This document shows positions 36,347 through 45,905 of a stretch of DNA of 64,000 nucleotides, piece by piece. Under the pieces are notes generated by a model. The model did not search any database. It worked only from the letters and a program-made list of their open reading frames with translations, and had not been told where the DNA came from. A program made the translations under genes and the position numbers. Position 1 is the stretch's first letter; each line of letters opens with the position of its first letter. The DNA is from Novipirellula artificiosorum (lineage in GTDB: Bacteria; Planctomycetota; Planctomycetia; Pirellulales; Pirellulaceae). The DNA is taken from the NCBI RefSeq assembly GCF_007860135.1, contig NZ_SJPV01000002.1:708267-772266 (forward strand), given 5' to 3'.

Positions 36347-38647
36347 ATGTTTGAAGGTCCCCGTTTGACGCTGGCCGCACTGGCGATCGTGACCACTCTG
36401 GCAGCCTCGCCTTGTGGTGCAGAGACCGGCGGAAAGATCACGCCGACCCGATGGAAGTACACGCTTGACGCGCCAGCGGATGGCTGGGAACAACCCGACT
36501 TCGACGACTCGGAATGGTCGGAAGGTTTTGGCGGATTTGGGACTCGCTCGACTCCCGGGGCACGGGTTTCAACCGAATGGACGACCAACGACATCTGGCT
36601 CCGAAAATCGATCCAACTGGAATCGGTTCCGGCGGATCCGGCCTTGTACGTTGCGCATGACGAAGATGCGGAAGTGTTCATCAACGGTGAAAAGGTGCTG
36701 GCCGTGACGGGCTACATTGGTGAATACCGTGTTTTCAAGTTGGCTGAGGAAGAGAGCAAGGCTTTGAAAGCAGGCCGAAACGCGTTGGCCGTTCATTGTC
36801 ATCAAACCAGCGGTGGCCAATTCATCGACGTTCACGTCATCGATGCCAACACGATTCCCAAACTGCCTCGAGCCAAACGACCGACCACTCCGTTCCAATC
36901 CGAGTTGATCACGAAGTGGGGCGAGGCATTGACCGCTGAAAACGCCTGGACCGAGTATCCGCGGCCGATGATGGCTCGCGAGCAGTGGCAGAATCTGAAT
37001 GGAAATTGGAACTACGCCATTACGGACATCGAGCGAGCTGAAACCCCAGAGAACTGGGATGGCAAGATCTTGGTTCCCTTCGGACTGGAATCGAAGCTTT
37101 CGGGTGTTCAACGTTTGCTTGATGAAAGCGAAGCGGTTTGGTACCACCGCAAATTTTCAGCCGATACAAAGGCAGGCGAACGTTTGTTGCTTCATTTTGA
37201 AGCGGTTGATTACTCCTCGAAGGTGTTGGTCAACGGGCAGCTTGTTGGCGAGAACGTGGGTGGCAATAACCCGTTTTCGTTTGATATCACCGACGCACTG
37301 CAAGCGGGTGAAAATGACTTGGTCGTCCGCGTCGAAGACGCTACCGAGGGATCGCAACTGCGCGGCAAGCAGGTTCTCGAAGCACGCGGCATTTGGTACA
37401 CCCAAGTTTCTGGCATTTGGCAAACGGTTTGGCTTGAACCGGTGTCCGCGCGGCACATCGAGGATACGACGGTTCGAACCGAACTGAATGAGGATCACAG
37501 CAAGGCAACGGTGAGAATGGATGTCGATCTTGCCGGCGAGCATGTTCGCGGTGAACAGCTTCGGGTAACGATCCTGGATGGCGAAAAAGTGGTCTTTGTT
37601 GGCACGCAGAACAGCGACGACTTCGTTGCCGCTGACATCGAATCGCCGAAACTCTGGTCGCCGTCGTCGCCGCACCTCTATCAAATGAAGGTGGCGATTG
37701 TGGATGCTCAGGGTTCCGTGATCGACGAAATCGATTCGTACGTCGGTATTCGAACGGTCGGAAAAACGACGGATGAAAACGGGAACCTGCGGTTTACTTT
37801 GAATGGAGAAACGATTTTCCATCTCGGACCGCTCGACCAAGGTTGGTGGCCCGATGGATTGCTGACGCCGCCTTCGGACGAAGCGATGTTGTTTGACATT
37901 GAATACTTGAAGGAAGCGGGATTCAACATGATTCGCAAGCACATCAAGGTCGAACCGCGAAGATTCTACTATCACTGCGACCGGCTTGGGATGTTGGTTT
38001 GGCAAGATCAACCCAGTGGCGGCGTTTCGCCGCCTTGGACCCGCATGAAGCCGGACCCCGTCGATGCGGATTGGACGGCGGTGAACCATGCCCAATACAT
38101 GTTAGAACTCGAACGCATGATCGATTCTCTCGAAAACCATCCCTCGATTGTCATTTGGGTTCCCTTCAACGAAGCATGGGGGCAGCACCGAACCGTGGAA
38201 GTCGGCCGTTGGATCAGTCGGCGCGATCCGTCACGGTTGGTGAATGTTGCCAGCGGCGGGAACTTTTGGCCGGTGGGCGATGTCGCGGACCATCACGCCT
38301 ACCCCCATCCCGATTTCCCGCTTGATCAGTCGCGTTTCAACGACTACGTCAAAGTGGTTGGCGAATTTGGCGGTCATGGCTTTCCCGTCAAAGGGCACTT
38401 GTGGGATGCTGGCCGTCGGAACTGGGGGTACGGTGGTTTGCCCAAAACGATGCAAGAGTACAAGGATCGATACGTCGAATCGATGCGTCGTTTGCAGGAG
38501 CTAAAAGCCAAGGGTATCGCCGCAGGCGTCTACACGCAGACGACCGATGTGGAAGGCGAAATCAATGGGCTCATGAGTTACGACCGCAAAAAGATCAAGA
38601 TCCCGGCCAAGAAACTCCGTCCCATTCACGCAGGATTGGTGGAGTAA
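36347..38647 (+). CDS. Secreted glycoside hydrolase family 2 protein (beta-galactosidase/glucuronidase-like)
   Basis: Product of 766 residues from the first ATG (36347), which opens a signal peptide (RLTLAALAIVTTLAASPCGA). A TTG at 36299 with AAGGAA upstream is an alternative. An N-terminal beta-sandwich (WEQPDFDDSEWSEGFGGFG) precedes the GH2 sugar-binding domain (WYHRKFSADTKAGERLLLHFEAVDYSSKVLVNGQLVG), the Ig-like domain, and the TIM barrel (FNMIRKHIKVEPRRFYYHCDRLGMLVWQD). The acid/base Glu is about 609 in WVPFNEAWGQ; the nucleophile is probably about 673 in VVGEFGGHG. The exact substrate is unknown. It sits opposite a sulfatase, which suggests joint degradation of a sulfated glycan. Confidence 0.9.
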   Translation: MFEGPRLTLAALAIVTTLAASPCGAETGGKITPTRWKYTLDAPADGWEQPDFDDSEWSEGFGGFGTRSTPGARVSTEWTTNDIWLRKSIQLESVPADPALYVAHDEDAEVFINGEKVLAVTGYIGEYRVFKLAEEESKALKAGRNALAVHCHQTSGGQFIDVHVIDANTIPKLPRAKRPTTPFQSELITKWGEALTAENAWTEYPRPMMAREQWQNLNGNWNYAITDIERAETPENWDGKILVPFGLESKLSGVQRLLDESEAVWYHRKFSADTKAGERLLLHFEAVDYSSKVLVNGQLVGENVGGNNPFSFDITDALQAGENDLVVRVEDATEGSQLRGKQVLEARGIWYTQVSGIWQTVWLEPVSARHIEDTTVRTELNEDHSKATVRMDVDLAGEHVRGEQLRVTILDGEKVVFVGTQNSDDFVAADIESPKLWSPSSPHLYQMKVAIVDAQGSVIDEIDSYVGIRTVGKTTDENGNLRFTLNGETIFHLGPLDQGWWPDGLLTPPSDEAMLFDIEYLKEAGFNMIRKHIKVEPRRFYYHCDRLGMLVWQDQPSGGVSPPWTRMKPDPVDADWTAVNHAQYMLELERMIDSLENHPSIVIWVPFNEAWGQHRTVEVGRWISRRDPSRLVNVASGGNFWPVGDVADHHAYPHPDFPLDQSRFNDYVKVVGEFGGHGFPVKGHLWDAGRRNWGYGGLPKTMQEYKDRYVESMRRLQELKAKGIAAGVYTQTTDVEGEINGLMSYDRKKIKIPAKKLRPIHAGLVE

Positions 38648-38699
38648 CCGATCCCCCATGGCGCGGGAGCGTTTTCGTCCCGGGTCGCTGGTGCCCACT

Positions 38700-38785
38700 C
38701 GCTGAGAGGCCTGGGTTGCGGCAAGCCGCGGCCCAGGCCTGCTGGATGCAAAAGCCAGGCCTGCTGGATGCGAAAGCAATCCAAA
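38700..38785. repeat. Hairpin and direct repeats after the GH2 gene
   Basis: AGGCCTGGG pairs with CCCAGGCCT across GTTGCGGCAAGCCGCGG, a strong hairpin at about 38706-38739. It is followed by the 17-bp unit CCAGGCCTGCTGGATGC in two copies, each with AAAGC after it (A or G between). It lies between two convergent genes and could act as a two-way terminator; no U-run follows, so this is unproven. Confidence 0.5.
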
Positions 38786-38839
38786 ATGAGGCTTTCGCAT
38801 TGCAACCTGTGCCGCCTTGCGCTTTTGGGCAAGGACTTG

Positions 38840-39853
38840 CTAAGGATCCTTCTTTGCTTCTTTGGCCTCAACCGCTCCGCTGAAGATTTCGTGCGCGACC
38901 AACGTGACCATGCCAAACAACAACGGCAGCACGTAGTACAAGATGCGAAAGATCAACACCGACGCGAGCACCGACTCGCCCACCGTCCCCTTGAGTAGCG
39001 TCACCAAAATCACTTCCAACACACCAAGTCCACCCGGAACTTGGGTCAGCAGCGAAATTGCAATGGCACATAGATAGGCGGCTAAGACTTGCGCGAACGG
39101 AACGGTTGCTTCAATGGGAAGCACCAGGTAGAGGGCCGTCGCGGAAATCAACAAGTCGACTGCGGCGACCGATGCTTGCACCGACATCAAGCCTGGTGCT
39201 GGTGGACACAAGTGCAATTCTCCGATCGGCCACGGTTTATGCCACAGCCAACATACGGCAGCGTAGCCAACCGAAAAGGTCAACAGGATTGCACCAAGCG
39301 CACGCGTGCCCAACGGTAAATTGACTTCCGCTGGCAATTCAATCGGAATAAACACGAGCACGGTGCCACCGAGCAGCCACAAACCGCTCCAGAACGTCAA
39401 GCCACAGATCGAAATCAGCACGACGATTTGCCGGGGGGTAAGACCCCAGCGGGTATAAAACCGAAACCGGATCGGGGCGCCGGCCATCAACGTGCCGAGA
39501 TTGTTGCCAAGTGTAAAGCCAAGAAACGACACCAAGGCGACACGGCGCAGCGGTAACGATCGGCAAACGTAGCGAAGAGCGAGTAGATCGTAGGTGATCA
39601 GCAGCCCATAGTTCAAAGCGATCAAAAACGCCGCGATACAAAGGTAGATTGCGGGAACTCCCGTAAAACCTGCTTTAAACTGTTCCCAGGTCACCTCGTG
39701 GGCTTCTCGCCACAGCAAGTTCATCGCAAGCACGAACAGCGTGGTCGCTAGTGCTGGGCCAGCGATTTTGCGAAGTTTTTTCTTAGACAACGTGGATACC
39801 GGCGCTCGGCTTAGGGGTTCTAGCGTTGGGAACAAAGGGAAAGGGCCGTGCAT
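38840..39853 (-). CDS. Lysylphosphatidylglycerol synthase TM-region (UPF0104) family membrane protein
   Basis: I choose the ATG at 39853 because GGGAGAGGTGA lies just upstream; the frame is open to 39973. Product of 337 residues with about eight membrane segments. Family landmarks: LNYGLLITYDLLALRYV, FLGFTLGNNLGTLMAGAPIRFRFY, and LLTQVPGGLGVLEVILVTLL. These match the flippase-like transmembrane part of MprF/LPG synthases; the soluble aminoacyl-transferase half is absent. A role in lipid transport or modification is therefore family-level inference. The N-terminal 45 residues are cytoplasmic. The gene is divergent from lpd. Confidence 0.88.
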   Translation of the reverse strand: MHGPFPLFPTLEPLSRAPVSTLSKKKLRKIAGPALATTLFVLAMNLLWREAHEVTWEQFKAGFTGVPAIYLCIAAFLIALNYGLLITYDLLALRYVCRSLPLRRVALVSFLGFTLGNNLGTLMAGAPIRFRFYTRWGLTPRQIVVLISICGLTFWSGLWLLGGTVLVFIPIELPAEVNLPLGTRALGAILLTFSVGYAAVCWLWHKPWPIGELHLCPPAPGLMSVQASVAAVDLLISATALYLVLPIEATVPFAQVLAAYLCAIAISLLTQVPGGLGVLEVILVTLLKGTVGESVLASVLIFRILYYVLPLLFGMVTLVAHEIFSGAVEAKEAKKDP

Positions 39854-39978
39854 TGTCACCTCTCCCAGAACTTCGGCAAGCCCCGCGATGAATGCCCCAT
39901 AGCCGAACCCGGGTGGTATTTGGCACACTGTTGAGAGGTCTACGTCCCAGGTTCTCTCCCTCAACCACTCCATTTGAT

Positions 39979-41370
39979 ATGAAAACCGTTCGGCATGAAT
40001 TAGTCATTCTTGGTGGGGGTCCCGCTGGTTACGTTGCAGCGATTCGCGCCGCACAACTCGGGATCGACGTCGCTTGCATCGATGAGAATGATCGGTTTGG
40101 CGGCACCTGCCTGCGAGTCGGTTGTATCCCCAGCAAGGCGCTGTTGGAATCAAGCCATCTCTATGAAGAAGCGAAGCACCGGTTCGCCGGTCATGGATTG
40201 AAGATTGGGGAGGTCGGGTTGGATCTCGACGCGATGATGGCTCGAAAAGACAAAATTGTCGATGCGCTGACGGGTGGGATCGACATGCTGTTTAAGAAGA
40301 AAGGCGTGACCCCCTATCGCGGTCGCGGGAAGTTCACCGATAGCCAATCGGTCCAGGTTCAAGGGACCGACAACGTGCTGGTCCAAGCGGGCCGAATTCT
40401 GATCTGCGCTGGCAGTCGCCCTGCATCACTCAGCTTTGTCAAAGAAGACAACGACCGGATTGGCAATAGTACCACGGCGCTTGCGTTCCCCGAGGTGCCG
40501 AAACGCTTGGTCGTCATTGGTGGTGGCTATATCGGCTTGGAGATGAGTAGCGTTTGGAACCGCCTCGGTAGCGAAGTGATTGTCTTGGAAGCCCTCGACC
40601 ATATCATGCCTGGCATTGATGCCGAATTCGCTCAACTTGCTCATCGAGTTTTCAAGAAACAGGGACTCGATATCCGCACCAGTACGTTCGTGGAGTCCGC
40701 GACTCGTGATGGAGACGAGTGTATGGTTGCGATCACAGGAGGTGAGCCGATTCGATGCGACCGAGTGCTGTTGTCGACAGGTCGCAGTCCTGCAACCGAT
40801 GACATCGGCCTCGAAGCAATCGGACTTGAGACGGACAAGAAGGGGTTTATCTCGGTCAATGCCAACTACGAAACCGCCGTCGAGGGTGTCTATGCGGTTG
40901 GTGATTGCATCGGTGGCGCGATGTTGGCACATAAGGCGATGGAGGAAGGGATTGTTTGCGTCGAGCAGATGTCTGGGATCAAGACCCACATGAATTACGA
41001 TGTGATTCCTGCAATCGTCTACACGCATCCCGAGATCGCGATGGTTGGAAAAACGGAAGAGCAATTGAAGGAAGCCGGGATCGAGTACAACAAGGGGGTC
41101 TGCCCCTTTGGTGCAAACGGCCGTGCTCGAACACTGGGCGAAATCGAGGGGCGAGTCAAAATTTTGGCAGATGCCAAGACCGACCGTGTGCTTGGTGTTC
41201 ACATCATCGGCGCACGCGCGGGCGATCTGATTGCCGAAGCCGCCACCGCAATGGAGTTTGGGGCGAGCAGCGAAGACATCGCTCGTACCTGTCACGCACA
41301 TCCAACGCTTGCCGAAGTTGTCCATGAGGCAGCATTGGCGGTTGACGGGCGTGCGATTCACACCGTGTAG
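39979..41370 (+). CDS. lpdA: Dihydrolipoyl dehydrogenase
   Basis: Product of 463 residues from the ATG at 39979; the longer frame from 39892 adds 29 residues without homology. The FAD-binding motif is VILGGGPAGYVAAIRAAQLG. The redox-active disulfide is C44-C49 in GGTCLRVGCIPSKALLE. The NAD site is LVVIGGGYIGLEMSSVWNRLG, and VYAVGDCIGGAMLAHKAMEEG is the second FAD site. The C-terminal His-Glu pair is in CHAHPTLAEVVHEA. It is the E3 subunit of 2-oxo-acid dehydrogenase or glycine-cleavage complexes; no E1 or E2 gene is adjacent. The 564 bp after it (41371-41934) hold only repeat fragments. Confidence 0.95.
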   Translation: MKTVRHELVILGGGPAGYVAAIRAAQLGIDVACIDENDRFGGTCLRVGCIPSKALLESSHLYEEAKHRFAGHGLKIGEVGLDLDAMMARKDKIVDALTGGIDMLFKKKGVTPYRGRGKFTDSQSVQVQGTDNVLVQAGRILICAGSRPASLSFVKEDNDRIGNSTTALAFPEVPKRLVVIGGGYIGLEMSSVWNRLGSEVIVLEALDHIMPGIDAEFAQLAHRVFKKQGLDIRTSTFVESATRDGDECMVAITGGEPIRCDRVLLSTGRSPATDDIGLEAIGLETDKKGFISVNANYETAVEGVYAVGDCIGGAMLAHKAMEEGIVCVEQMSGIKTHMNYDVIPAIVYTHPEIAMVGKTEEQLKEAGIEYNKGVCPFGANGRARTLGEIEGRVKILADAKTDRVLGVHIIGARAGDLIAEAATAMEFGASSEDIARTCHAHPTLAEVVHEAALAVDGRAIHTV

Positions 41371-41624
41371 AGTGGCCATAGGATGATCGATCGAGATTCG
41401 ACGTTGGGTGCATTTTTTCGACAGCGAAGATCTGCTTGTTGAAATGACAGCAGGCGACGAGGACATCGAAACGCTTTGGAAAACAACCTCACTCAGGCAA
41501 ATCGAATTCTGGAATCCGGGTCTACCCAAACGGCGATACAATCGCCCACAGGAATTCTCGTTGGAAGGAGGTGCACGCCCCTCGGCACCCATCCTCACTG
41601 GATCCCTTTGCCCCCCGCTCTGAT

Positions 41625-41700
41625 GTTGTGCAGTTTTTAGTCGTGACGACTGCAGTGTTTAGATCTCCAACCACTCCTGACCGCGCGGGACGTGCGATAA
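41625..41700 (+). repeat. Fragment related to the left end of the 806-bp element
   Basis: GTGCAGTTTTTAGTCGTGAC followed by GCAGTGTTTAGATCTCCAACC and CTGACCGCGCGGGACGTGCG aligns to 18254-18330 (GTGCCGTTTTTAAGTTGTAA, ACAGTGTTTAGGTATCCATCC, CTGCCCGCGCAGCGCTCG) with roughly two thirds identity. No matching right end was found, so it looks like a decayed solo end. Confidence 0.5.
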
Positions 41701-41845
41701 ATAACTTGCGTGTCTTGACTGTTGTCCGACTGTCCAAGTCGTTTTGTGTCGAGGGAACACTAGCCATTCTTTGAATGGCACGCTGCTAGCTGACGCTGAG
41801 GGACGTCGATTTCATCAATGATGCCAAAGGCATCAAAGACGGTAG

Positions 41846-41873
41846 CCCCGGGTCGCTGCAAGCGGACCCGGGG
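41846..41873. repeat. CCCCGGGTC hairpin
   Basis: CCCCGGGTC-GCTGCAAGCG-GACCCGGGG forms a perfect nine-base stem. It lies 62 bp beyond the end of the minus-strand DUF1501 gene and could end its transcription, although no U-run follows on that strand. Confidence 0.5.
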
Positions 41874-41934
41874 AAAACGCTCTCGCGGTCAGATTCGTGC
41901 TTGTGCTCGACCCACGTCTACCCTCTTGTAACCG

Positions 41935-43338
41935 CTAGCCAAGGATCTCGTCGACGATGCGGCCGTGGACATCGGTCAATCGGAAATCGCGACCGGCGTA
42001 ACGATAGGTCAATCGTTTGTGGTCGAAGCCCATCAATCGCAGCATCGTTGCGTGCAGGTCATGAACATGGACGCGGTTTTCGACCGCTTGGAATCCAATC
42101 TCATCGGTGGCGCCGACAACGGTTCCGCCCTTGGCGCCACCGCCAGCGAGCCAAACGGTGAATCCGTAATGGTTGTGGTCACGTCCATTCATTTTTCCTT
42201 GATTGGAACCTTCTTTGGGCATCTCCACCACCGGCGTGCGACCGAATTCGCCACCCCAGATCACTAGCGTTTCATCGAGCAAGCCGGTTCGTTTTAAGTC
42301 CGAAAGCAACGCAGCGATCGGCCCGTCCACTTGGTTGGCTAAATCACGGTGGCGATCGTTCAAGTCGTCGTGGTTGTCCCAGGGTTGACCGGCGCCGGTG
42401 TAGAGTTGCACGTAGCGAACGCCTCGCTCTACCAAACGCCGCGCGATCAGCGTTTGTCGGGCAAAGTCGCCGGGGCCGTAGGCAGCAAGTGTCGCTTCCG
42501 ATTCACCCGAAACGTCAAAGACATCCGATGCTTCATGTTGCATTCGGTAGGCAAGTTCGAACGATTCGATCCGCGATTCCAAGCGGGGGTCGAGTGGACG
42601 CGCCGAAGCATGGGTCTGGTTCAACCTTGCCAGCAGATCCAATTGCTGACGTTGGTCGGTTCCCGAAACGGCCTTCGAGCGAATGTTGTCAATCAGTTTT
42701 TCGACCCGCTCATGGCTCGAGTCAATGTACGTGCCCTGGTACTTCCCCGGCAAGAAACCGTTTTGCCAGTTCTGCGATTCCTTGATGGGATAGCCGCCGG
42801 GGCACATCACGATGAACGATGGTAAATTCTCATTCTCGCTGCCAAGTCCGTACGTTAACCACGACCCGACGCTTGGACGGACCAGTCGAGATTCGCCAGT
42901 GTTCATCAACATCAGCGACGGTTCATGATTGGGCACGTCGGCGTGCATCGAACGGATGACGCAAATATCATCGATATGGGCAGCGGTCTTCGAAAACAAC
43001 TCACTGACCTCAATTCCGCTTTCCCCGTAAGGTTTGAACTTGAACGGCGAACGCATCACATGGCCCGTGGGTCGTTCGGTTTTTAAGTGATCGATCGGAG
43101 CGGACTTTCCATCGAACTTCAGCAATGCTGGCTTGGGATCAAATGTATCCACATGGCTTGGGCCGCCATTCATAAACAGGTGAATGACGTGTTTTGCCTT
43201 CGCAGGGAAATGCAACTCGACACGGTCGGATGCAAAGACTTCTCGAGTCAGCATGTCACCCAGCGCAATCGCACCGAGCCCGGTACCGCATCGATTCAGC
43301 CATTGCCGCCGAGAGATTGAGTCCATATTTGGGGTCAT
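41935..43338 (-). CDS. DUF1501 domain protein (Tat-type signal)
   Basis: Product of 467 residues. The N-terminus has SRRQWLNRCGTGLGAIALG, a twin-arginine-like signal. The Met at residue 5 (MDSISRRQW, 43326) is an alternative start. The DUF1501 body resembles sulfatase/alkaline-phosphatase-like folds: KHVIHLFMNGGPSHVDTFDPKPALLKFDGK near the start, then PSFIVMCPGGYPIKESQNWQNGFLPG, and ETLVIWGGEFGRTPVVE with MNGRDHNHYGFTVWLAGGG near the end. In planctomycetes these genes usually pair with DUF1549/DUF1553 cytochrome-type genes; here none is present. Upstream on the same strand, 25 bp away, is a small membrane protein gene. Confidence 0.9.
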   Translation of the reverse strand: MTPNMDSISRRQWLNRCGTGLGAIALGDMLTREVFASDRVELHFPAKAKHVIHLFMNGGPSHVDTFDPKPALLKFDGKSAPIDHLKTERPTGHVMRSPFKFKPYGESGIEVSELFSKTAAHIDDICVIRSMHADVPNHEPSLMLMNTGESRLVRPSVGSWLTYGLGSENENLPSFIVMCPGGYPIKESQNWQNGFLPGKYQGTYIDSSHERVEKLIDNIRSKAVSGTDQRQQLDLLARLNQTHASARPLDPRLESRIESFELAYRMQHEASDVFDVSGESEATLAAYGPGDFARQTLIARRLVERGVRYVQLYTGAGQPWDNHDDLNDRHRDLANQVDGPIAALLSDLKRTGLLDETLVIWGGEFGRTPVVEMPKEGSNQGKMNGRDHNHYGFTVWLAGGGAKGGTVVGATDEIGFQAVENRVHVHDLHATMLRLMGFDHKRLTYRYAGRDFRLTDVHGRIVDEILG

Positions 43339-43363
43339 GGATCCATTGTACCAGAATCGCCAG

Positions 43364-43603
43364 CTACTTCAGTTCCTCGAAGCCGGCAACTTCGTCCTCA
43401 ACGAGGGGCTCGCCGCCTCCAAATTCCTCCTCCGCACCAAATCCTTCATTTTCGCCAAATTCCTTTTCCACGGGCTGGTCTTCGGAAGCAGGATCCGCCT
43501 TGGAAACGGGGCCGCGAGCTTTCCGTTTGTTCAAAAAGGAAACAACGGGCACCGCGAAAACCACTGCCAGGAGAAACAAAACCCACAGAATGAAGTAGAA
43601 CAT
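43364..43603 (-). CDS. Small single-pass membrane protein with acidic tail, 79 aa
   Basis: Product of 79 residues. One membrane segment at the very N-terminus (FYFILWVLFLLAVVFAVPVV) is followed by a short basic stop-transfer (NKRKARG) and a strongly acidic, Glu/Gly/Phe-rich tail (EKEFGENEGFGAEEEFGGG). The positive-inside rule places the tail in the cytoplasm. No family is recognised. It is 25 bp upstream of the DUF1501 gene and probably co-transcribed with it. Membrane segment plus charge pattern make it a real gene rather than a chance frame. Confidence 0.65.
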   Translation of the reverse strand: MFYFILWVLFLLAVVFAVPVVSFLNKRKARGPVSKADPASEDQPVEKEFGENEGFGAEEEFGGGEPLVEDEVAGFEELK

Positions 43604-43837
43604 CGAGCACGCGTTGCATGAGGCGAGAGAAACAGAATAGCCAACTTCTGAGGATAGTCGATCGCTGGCCGAAACACAAATCTTTGTCCCGGCCTTGCTG
43701 CACGAAACCCTAAGATCAGGGCCGTGTTTGCGGCTTCAACTCGTGGCAATCAAGAACCCGGCCCGCAATCGAGAGACCGGCCAGCACCGATTCGAATCCG
43801 TCGGCGGCCGGAACCGGTTCGTTTTGCGAGCCTGGTT

Positions 43838-43968
43838 CTAGTGCGTTGTCCAGATTAAAAATGAGGGTGAGACCGGACGGCTCGCGCCGTTCCGCTACAA
43901 GTTTTAGCGGCAGGGCGCGAGCCCTCCGGTCCCTCGAACCCTAGAATTAGAGATTGACAAAGCACTAG
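43838..43968. mobile_element. 131-bp CTAG-ended inverted-repeat element (uninterrupted copy)
   Basis: Ends CTAGTGCGTTGTC and GACAAAGCACTAG are inverted repeats with one mismatch. Inside, GGACGGCTCGCGCCGTTCCGC and GCGGCAGGGCGCGAGCCCTCC form a second imperfect palindrome. The same element occurs at 54618-55051, interrupted there by a 0.3-kb insertion. It lies 21 bp beyond the rpoD stop codon, in the 385-bp gap to the small membrane protein; the rest of that gap shows nothing. Confidence 0.8.
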
Positions 43969-43988
43969 CCTGCGAGCGATCACTCCGT

Positions 43989-45644
43989 CTAGGCGGCGGT
44001 TTTTAGGAACTCTGCCAAGCGATCGGCACGCGAGGGGCTTTGTAGTTTGGCAACCGCTTTCGCTTCGATTTGTCGGACCCGTTCGCGCGTGACCTTGAAA
44101 ATGCGACCACACTCTTCAAGGGTGTAGCTGTAGCCGTCGACCAAACCATAGCGTAAGCGAATGATTTCGCGTTCGCGGAACGTCAAGGTCTTCAAGAGTT
44201 CGTCGATCTTGCTGCGCAGGATTCCGCTGGCCGCGACCTTGACGGGATTGTCGTCGTCGCTGTCCTCGATGAACTCACCAAAGCTGCTGTCTTCACCTTC
44301 GCCGACCGGACGGTCCAAGCTTACCGGATGTCGTCCAATATCCATCACGCGTCGTACCTCTTCGAGAGGAATTTCGGTGGCCTGAGCGATCTCTTCGTAG
44401 GTCGGTTCGCGACGCAGGTCTTGGGTCAAACGCTTTTGTGCCTGACGTAGCTTGCTGAGCACATCGATCATGTGAACCGGAATGCGAATCGTGCGTGCCT
44501 GGTCCGCAATCGCTCGCGTGATTGCCTGGCGGATCCACCATGTCGCATACGTGCTGAATTTGAAACCTCGGCGATACTCATACTTGTCGACCGCTCGCAT
44601 CAAACCTGTGTTCCCCTCTTGGATCAAGTCCAGGAACGACAGACCGCGGTTGCGATACTTTTTCGCAATCGAAACGACCAATCGCAAGTTGCCACTGCTG
44701 AGTCTTCGCTTCGTCGCTTCGTACTCGTCAAAGTGTCGCCGTGTTTTGGCAATGCGGTTATGCAGGCTCTTGGGACTTTCCTGAGTCACGATCATCAACT
44801 CACGCAATTCCTGTCGCAAATCGGCTGCCTCATCGCGACTCATCGCATCGTTGCCAAGATCCGCTAGCCGATCGCGAATGAAGTTCATCCGGCGCGAGAT
44901 CTTTTCGAGTTGGCCAAGCAGCGGTGTGACGCGGCGGCTACGCAGGCTAAGCTCTTCAACCAGTTGCAAGCACTTGCGTCGATTGCGGATGAACCGACGT
45001 CGCAGTTCAGCCTTCAATCGTGGCGAGACGCTTTTGCGGACCATTTGGTCAAAGTCCTCTTTGTTCTGAGCAATCAAAACATCAAGGGTGCGCAAATTGT
45101 GAGGCATCCGAGCCGTGATTTGTTCTTTCGTCAAACGCTCGGTCAGCGAGACCTTGATGGTTCGGTCGAACGGCAGTTCACCGTCGTGGACACGGTGTAG
45201 GACCTCGACGGTACTGCGCAGTGCATAGTCGGATTCCAGCAGGGTGCGGCGGTATTGGCGACGAGTGATTTCGATCTTTTTAGCAAGCGAGATTTCTTCC
45301 TCGCGAGTCAGCAGCGGAATCTCGGCCATTTGGCTCAAGTACATTCGGATCGGGTCATCGCTCGCCTTAGGAGCTTCGACAGAAACCAGCGGGGTCTCCT
45401 CCTCGGTGAACCGCATGTCGGCCAGACGGGGTTCCGGTGTCTTGCCAGCCGCTTCGATCGCTTTCTTTTCCGAAGCCTCGATCAGTTGGATGCCGTGCCG
45501 TTCGATGGCGACCATCAAACCTTCAAGCTTTTCGGGATTGACGTCTTCGTCGGGAAGGTACGCGTTGACTTCGTCGTACGTGAGGAATCCATCCTTGGAT
45601 CCGCGGGCGATTAATTGCGAAAGAGATTGGTCCATCAATTGCAT
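43989..45644 (-). CDS. rpoD: RNA polymerase primary sigma factor (sigma-70)
   Basis: Product of 551 residues. The N-terminal region 1.1 is recognisable ([35 protein letters not shown]). Region 1.2 is [30 protein letters not shown]. The core region 2 is [57 protein letters not shown]. Region 4.2 ends with [26 protein letters not shown] non-conserved insert of moderate length lies between 1.2 and 2.1. dnaG is 261 bp upstream on the same strand, the usual dnaG-rpoD order. Confidence 0.96.
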   Translation of the reverse strand: MQLMDQSLSQLIARGSKDGFLTYDEVNAYLPDEDVNPEKLEGLMVAIERHGIQLIEASEKKAIEAAGKTPEPRLADMRFTEEETPLVSVEAPKASDDPIRMYLSQMAEIPLLTREEEISLAKKIEITRRQYRRTLLESDYALRSTVEVLHRVHDGELPFDRTIKVSLTERLTKEQITARMPHNLRTLDVLIAQNKEDFDQMVRKSVSPRLKAELRRRFIRNRRKCLQLVEELSLRSRRVTPLLGQLEKISRRMNFIRDRLADLGNDAMSRDEAADLRQELRELMIVTQESPKSLHNRIAKTRRHFDEYEATKRRLSSGNLRLVVSIAKKYRNRGLSFLDLIQEGNTGLMRAVDKYEYRRGFKFSTYATWWIRQAITRAIADQARTIRIPVHMIDVLSKLRQAQKRLTQDLRREPTYEEIAQATEIPLEEVRRVMDIGRHPVSLDRPVGEGEDSSFGEFIEDSDDDNPVKVAASGILRSKIDELLKTLTFREREIIRLRYGLVDGYSYTLEECGRIFKVTRERVRQIEAKAVAKLQSPSRADRLAEFLKTAA

Positions 45645-45905
45645 CTGAAAACCTCATGTTTTGCGACGTCACCTTCAAATCGGTCCATGGAAGGGCGAAC
45701 GTCTTGGGTCGAATGAAAAATCGTTTTTCGGTCGGACGGTTTTGGCGGATCAAATCGTTGGATCCACTGATCTCCTGCGGGTGCCCATCAGAGGCGTTCG
45801 GTGATCAAAAAATCGTCAAAAAATCGGTTGCTTGCTTATCGGGAAAGCGAGCGAGAATTTGCCGGGGTCTCCTCTGGGGCCATGGGATGGGAAGTACGGT
45901 AAAGC

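Noticed and set aside
41408..41623. Frame of 71 residues after lpdA
   Set aside because: No ribosome site, no motif, and it ends in repeat-derived sequence; I see no basis for calling it a gene.
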